Below, in pieces: positions 5,376 through 7,653 of a DNA stretch of 7,653 nucleotides. The position numbers were made by a program, and so were the translations under genes. Within the stretch, counting starts at the first letter, position 1. Every line of letters starts with the position of its first letter. Source of the DNA: Candidatus Cloacimonadota bacterium. Its GTDB lineage: Bacteria; Cloacimonadota; Cloacimonadia; Cloacimonadales; TCS61. Under the pieces are notes generated by a model. It was not told the DNA's origin. It saw only the letters and a program-made list of their open reading frames with translations, and searched no databases. The stretch spans positions 1 to 7,653 of the forward strand of contig DRTC01000350.1 of NCBI GenBank assembly GCA_011372345.1, read 5' to 3'.

Positions 5376-7372
5376 TTTGCCACCTCCCTGATTTCAGCAG
5401 ATATTTGTTCCATCGTGAAATTCCAGGCTTTTGCTGCACCGGTTGGACAAGCTGCGACACAAGTTCCGCAACCCCTACAGAGTGTGTCATCGATAATTGA
5501 AATGTTTTTCTCCGCATCTCGATGGATAGCATAAAAGGGACATAATCCGATACAGGTGTTGCATCCACAACAAATATCTTCATTGATTTCTGCTACTATC
5601 GGTTCTAATTCCAGTTTTTCTCCAAGCATTAACCGCGAAAGTATTTTTCCTGCAGCTGCGCTTCCCTGAGATACCGAATCTCCTATATCCTTTGGTCCCT
5701 GACAGGTTCCGGCAATAAAAATACCTTCGAGAGGCGCACCAAAAGGTTTCATCAGGATATGCTCTTCTTCGAAAAAGCCATGTTCGTCCAGAGGTATATC
5801 AAGAAGTTTAGCTAATTTATCAATGTCATTACTAGGTTCGATAGGAGGTGCAAGAACAACCATGTCAACTGCCTTGCTTTTCAGTGAAGATTCTGTCTTG
5901 TATTTAACGATGAGTTTTTTCCCGTCATGATCGACATATTCGGTACCATCGCTCCTGATAAATTCAACTCCTTTATCAAGAACTTTCTCAAATACTTTCT
6001 GATCCTCTTTTTTAGGAAGACATAGGTCCGAATAAAAACTATAAATTTTCACATTCGGTAATTTTTCCTTAACATGATGTGCCATAGCGCTCATATACAT
6101 ACAGCAAATTCCCGAGCAGTATCCAATCTCTTTCCTGCCGACGCAATATATGAATGCTATAGACTCCGGTTCCTGTCCGTTCTTTAAGAGGACCTTACCA
6201 CTTGTAGGACCATTTGATGCATTTAATCTCTCTAATTGGATTGCTGATAAGACATTGTCATATTTCCCAAATCCGAATTGTGGATATTGAGCTGGATTAA
6301 CAAGTTTTGAGCCGATTGCCAGGACGATAGCACCTACACTTCTTTCAATTACCTCATCCTTATCCTCGAAGTTTATAGCACCAAAGGCACAAGCCTGTTC
6401 ACAGGCATTACATTCTTTACCATTCAAATGCAGACAATTTAATCTATCTATTACAGGTACATTAGGAAGGGCACCGGGATAAGGAATATAGATCGCTTTT
6501 CTATCGGATAATCCTCCATTCAGCTGATTCGGGATTTCAACCGGACAAGGTTCGAAACAAGCACTGCAGCCGATACAAGCTTCTTCGCTAACATATCTTG
6601 CTTTTCGTCTGATCTTAACAGTAAAATTCCCAAAAGAGCCGACAATCTCTTCGACTTCGCTGAAGGTTAGTGTTTCAACATTCTCTTTTTGAAGAACCTC
6701 TTGAAGTTCGGGAGCTAACATACAGGGAGCACATTCCATAGTTTGATACACTTCTTCAACTTTTCCACAGACTCCAGCGATGCAGGGACTCTTTTCAACA
6801 AGATAAACTTTTCTAAATTGAGCAGATTCTCTGGGCTTGGTTTCTCCGGATTCATCCTCTTCAACGAGGATTATCTTCCTTCCTTTTGAGGTTAGAGTAA
6901 GCGTTGCTTCCAATCCTGCTACTCCACCACCTACGACCAGAACATCTGGTTTAACTTCGATTTCTTTCCGTTCAATAGGTTCTTGAAGAGACACCCTTTT
7001 TATTGCTGCTAAACAGAGTTTTCTGGCTTTCTCGGTAGCCAGAGCTTTATCCGGAGTAACCCAGGCAACCTGTTCCCGGATGTTTGTCATTTGGAAAAGG
7101 AATGGATTAATACCTGCTTCTTCACAAGTATCCATAAATTTTTGCTCATACATTTTTGGAGTACAGCCAGCAACAACGATCCTGGTCAGTTCTCCCTTTT
7201 TAATTTCGTCCTTAATAAACTCCAAACCCTCTTTCGAACATGGGAGATTGTGACTTTTTGCAGTGACTACACTTTCGATGTTTTTTAGATCATTAACGAT
7301 AGAATCAACATAGATTTTATCTCCAATATTCGGACCGCACCTACAAACGAATACACCTATTCTCTCTTGCAT
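5372..7372 (-). CDS. hdrA: HdrA-like FAD/iron-sulfur protein, putative electron-bifurcating subunit
   Basis: In MvhADG-HdrABC complexes HdrA holds the FAD that splits electron pairs between a high-potential acceptor and ferredoxin. The protein has 666 residues, close to methanogen HdrA. Domains in order: an N-terminal cysteine-containing domain (VCRCG 9-13, LPCSKEG 43-49, AGCTPKMYE 68-76); the FAD Rossmann motif GGGVAGLEA (148-156); C197, C202, C214 and C217; an inserted ferredoxin domain (C266, C269, C272, C276 and C313, C321, C324, C328); the rest of the reductase fold with YCVGRKEIGYCSGICC (409-424) and IAGTCQGPKDIGD (553-565); and a C-terminal 2[4Fe-4S] ferredoxin (C601, C604, C607, C611 and C632, C635, C638, C642). 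The start follows AGGGGG four bases upstream. It is the first gene of the hydrogenase operon. Oddities are a 22-residue insertion at about 168-189 and the extra cysteines C197 and C202. No hdrB or hdrC is in the window, so true heterodisulfide reductase function is not implied. Confidence 0.9.
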   Translation of the reverse strand: MQERIGVFVCRCGPNIGDKIYVDSIVNDLKNIESVVTAKSHNLPCSKEGLEFIKDEIKKGELTRIVVAGCTPKMYEQKFMDTCEEAGINPFLFQMTNIREQVAWVTPDKALATEKARKLCLAAIKRVSLQEPIERKEIEVKPDVLVVGGGVAGLEATLTLTSKGRKIILVEEDESGETKPRESAQFRKVYLVEKSPCIAGVCGKVEEVYQTMECAPCMLAPELQEVLQKENVETLTFSEVEEIVGSFGNFTVKIRRKARYVSEEACIGCSACFEPCPVEIPNQLNGGLSDRKAIYIPYPGALPNVPVIDRLNCLHLNGKECNACEQACAFGAINFEDKDEVIERSVGAIVLAIGSKLVNPAQYPQFGFGKYDNVLSAIQLERLNASNGPTSGKVLLKNGQEPESIAFIYCVGRKEIGYCSGICCMYMSAMAHHVKEKLPNVKIYSFYSDLCLPKKEDQKVFEKVLDKGVEFIRSDGTEYVDHDGKKLIVKYKTESSLKSKAVDMVVLAPPIEPSNDIDKLAKLLDIPLDEHGFFEEEHILMKPFGAPLEGIFIAGTCQGPKDIGDSVSQGSAAAGKILSRLMLGEKLELEPIVAEINEDICCGCNTCIGLCPFYAIHRDAEKNISIIDDTLCRGCGTCVAACPTGAAKAWNFTMEQISAEIREVAK

Positions 7373-7500
7373 AAAACCCCCTTATTTACAATAAATAGGC
7401 TTCTTTTTACTCATGATAAATGACTTCCTCTATCTCTAATTTATTTCTAACTAGTTCAAATCCTCTCTTGAATCCGTGCTATCTTCTGCGAAAATTTTGA

Positions 7501-7520
7501 ACTTTCTGATATCAGAGAGT
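7501..7520. promoter_or_regulatory. 20-bp dyad upstream of hdrA, possible operator
   Basis: ACTTTCTGATATCAGAGAGT is a palindrome with one mismatched pair; its centre, CTGATATCAG at 7506-7515, is perfect and has no spacer. It sits about 130 bases upstream of the hdrA start. Its size and symmetry suit a dimeric transcription regulator rather than an RNA hairpin, which would lack a loop. The regulator is unknown and no second copy is seen in the window, so the functional call is tentative. Confidence 0.35.
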
Positions 7521-7603
7521 GGAGACTATTTCTCTTCTCCCAAAAGAGTAGGAATTAGAAGATGAGTTGATGATCTTATTTTATTTCATTCAATTGCTTT
7601 CAT

Positions 7604-7634
7604 AAAAAAAAAAAAAAAATTATATTTTTTTTTT
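7604..7634. repeat. A16 / T10 homopolymer pair
   Basis: Sixteen consecutive A (7604-7619) are followed by TTATA and ten consecutive T (7625-7634). The two runs are complementary and could form an A/T-only hairpin, serve as a bent-DNA or UP-like tract, or reflect indel-prone sequencing near a contig edge. No gene reaches into it from inside the window. Confidence 0.6.
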
Positions 7635-7653
7635 GGTTTTTTATAATCTTTAA

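Larger units (their letters stand above)
7373..7653. other. Gene-free leader upstream of hdrA
   Basis: No credible protein gene is seen on either strand in these 281 bases. The stretch is AT-rich and holds a 20-bp dyad (7501-7520), an A16 run followed by a T10 run near the edge (7604-7634), and a 10-codon minus-strand frame (7382-7414) that stops nine bases before hdrA. I found no sigma-70 or sigma-54 promoter good enough to annotate; TTGAAC at 7454-7459 (minus strand) is a possible -35 but lacks a good -10. The operon promoter presumably lies here, unless transcription enters from beyond the window. Confidence 0.6.

Noticed and set aside
5335..5583. Minus-strand frame of 82 codons overlapping the hdrA/mvhD junction
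   Set aside because: It is out of frame with the C-terminal ferredoxin domain of hdrA and the start of mvhD, both clearly real.
7604..7634. Terminator of an upstream gene
   Set aside because: An A/T-only pairing of homopolymer runs gives a weak stem, and no upstream gene is visible; sequencing or assembly slippage near the edge is equally likely.

Overview
The window carries seven genes, all on the minus strand, so transcription runs from high to low coordinates. It looks like an anaerobic bacterium with AT-rich DNA. Five of the seven genes have clear Shine-Dalgarno sites, there is a T-tailed hairpin terminator, and the genes are tightly packed and translationally coupled. No gene here fixes the phylum. 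An H2-cycling syntroph or fermenter of an uncultivated lineage (for example Cloacimonadota-like) would fit, but that is only an inference.

Layout in transcription order: (1) 7373-7653 is a gene-free leader with a near-perfect 20-bp dyad and a long A-tract/T-tract. (2) 5372-7372 encodes an HdrA-like FAD/iron-sulfur protein. (3) 4935-5375 encodes an MvhD-like [2Fe-2S] protein. (4) 3932-4948 and 2470-3930 encode the small and large subunits of a group 3c-type [NiFe] hydrogenase (MvhG and MvhA). (5) 2276-2469 is filled by an inverted-repeat element built from five copies of CGAGTCG/CGACTCG. (6) 1826-2275 encodes the hydrogenase maturation endopeptidase. (7) 1697-1789 is a nested hairpin with a T7 tail that probably ends the hydrogenase operon. 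(8) 482-1654 and 1-482 encode the two subunits of succinyl-CoA synthetase (sucC, and sucD cut off by the window edge after 160 codons).

The first five genes make biochemical sense together. MvhA and MvhG oxidise or make H2. MvhD passes electrons to HdrA. The HdrA flavin is the site where electrons are bifurcated between a high- and a low-potential acceptor such as ferredoxin. The endopeptidase trims the C-terminus of MvhA after nickel insertion. HdrB and HdrC, the usual heterodisulfide-reducing partners, are absent from the window, so the high-potential acceptor is unknown. SucCD makes ATP or GTP from succinyl-CoA, or runs in reverse; it appears to be a separate transcription unit.

The most unusual points are in HdrA, judged against family motifs from memory. 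It has a 22-residue insertion that repeats the second beta strand of the FAD-binding fold, and two extra cysteines next to the conserved CxxC, making a possible four-cysteine site. The repeat element splitting the hydrogenase structural genes from their protease is also notable. I found no rRNA, tRNA, CRISPR array or transposase.
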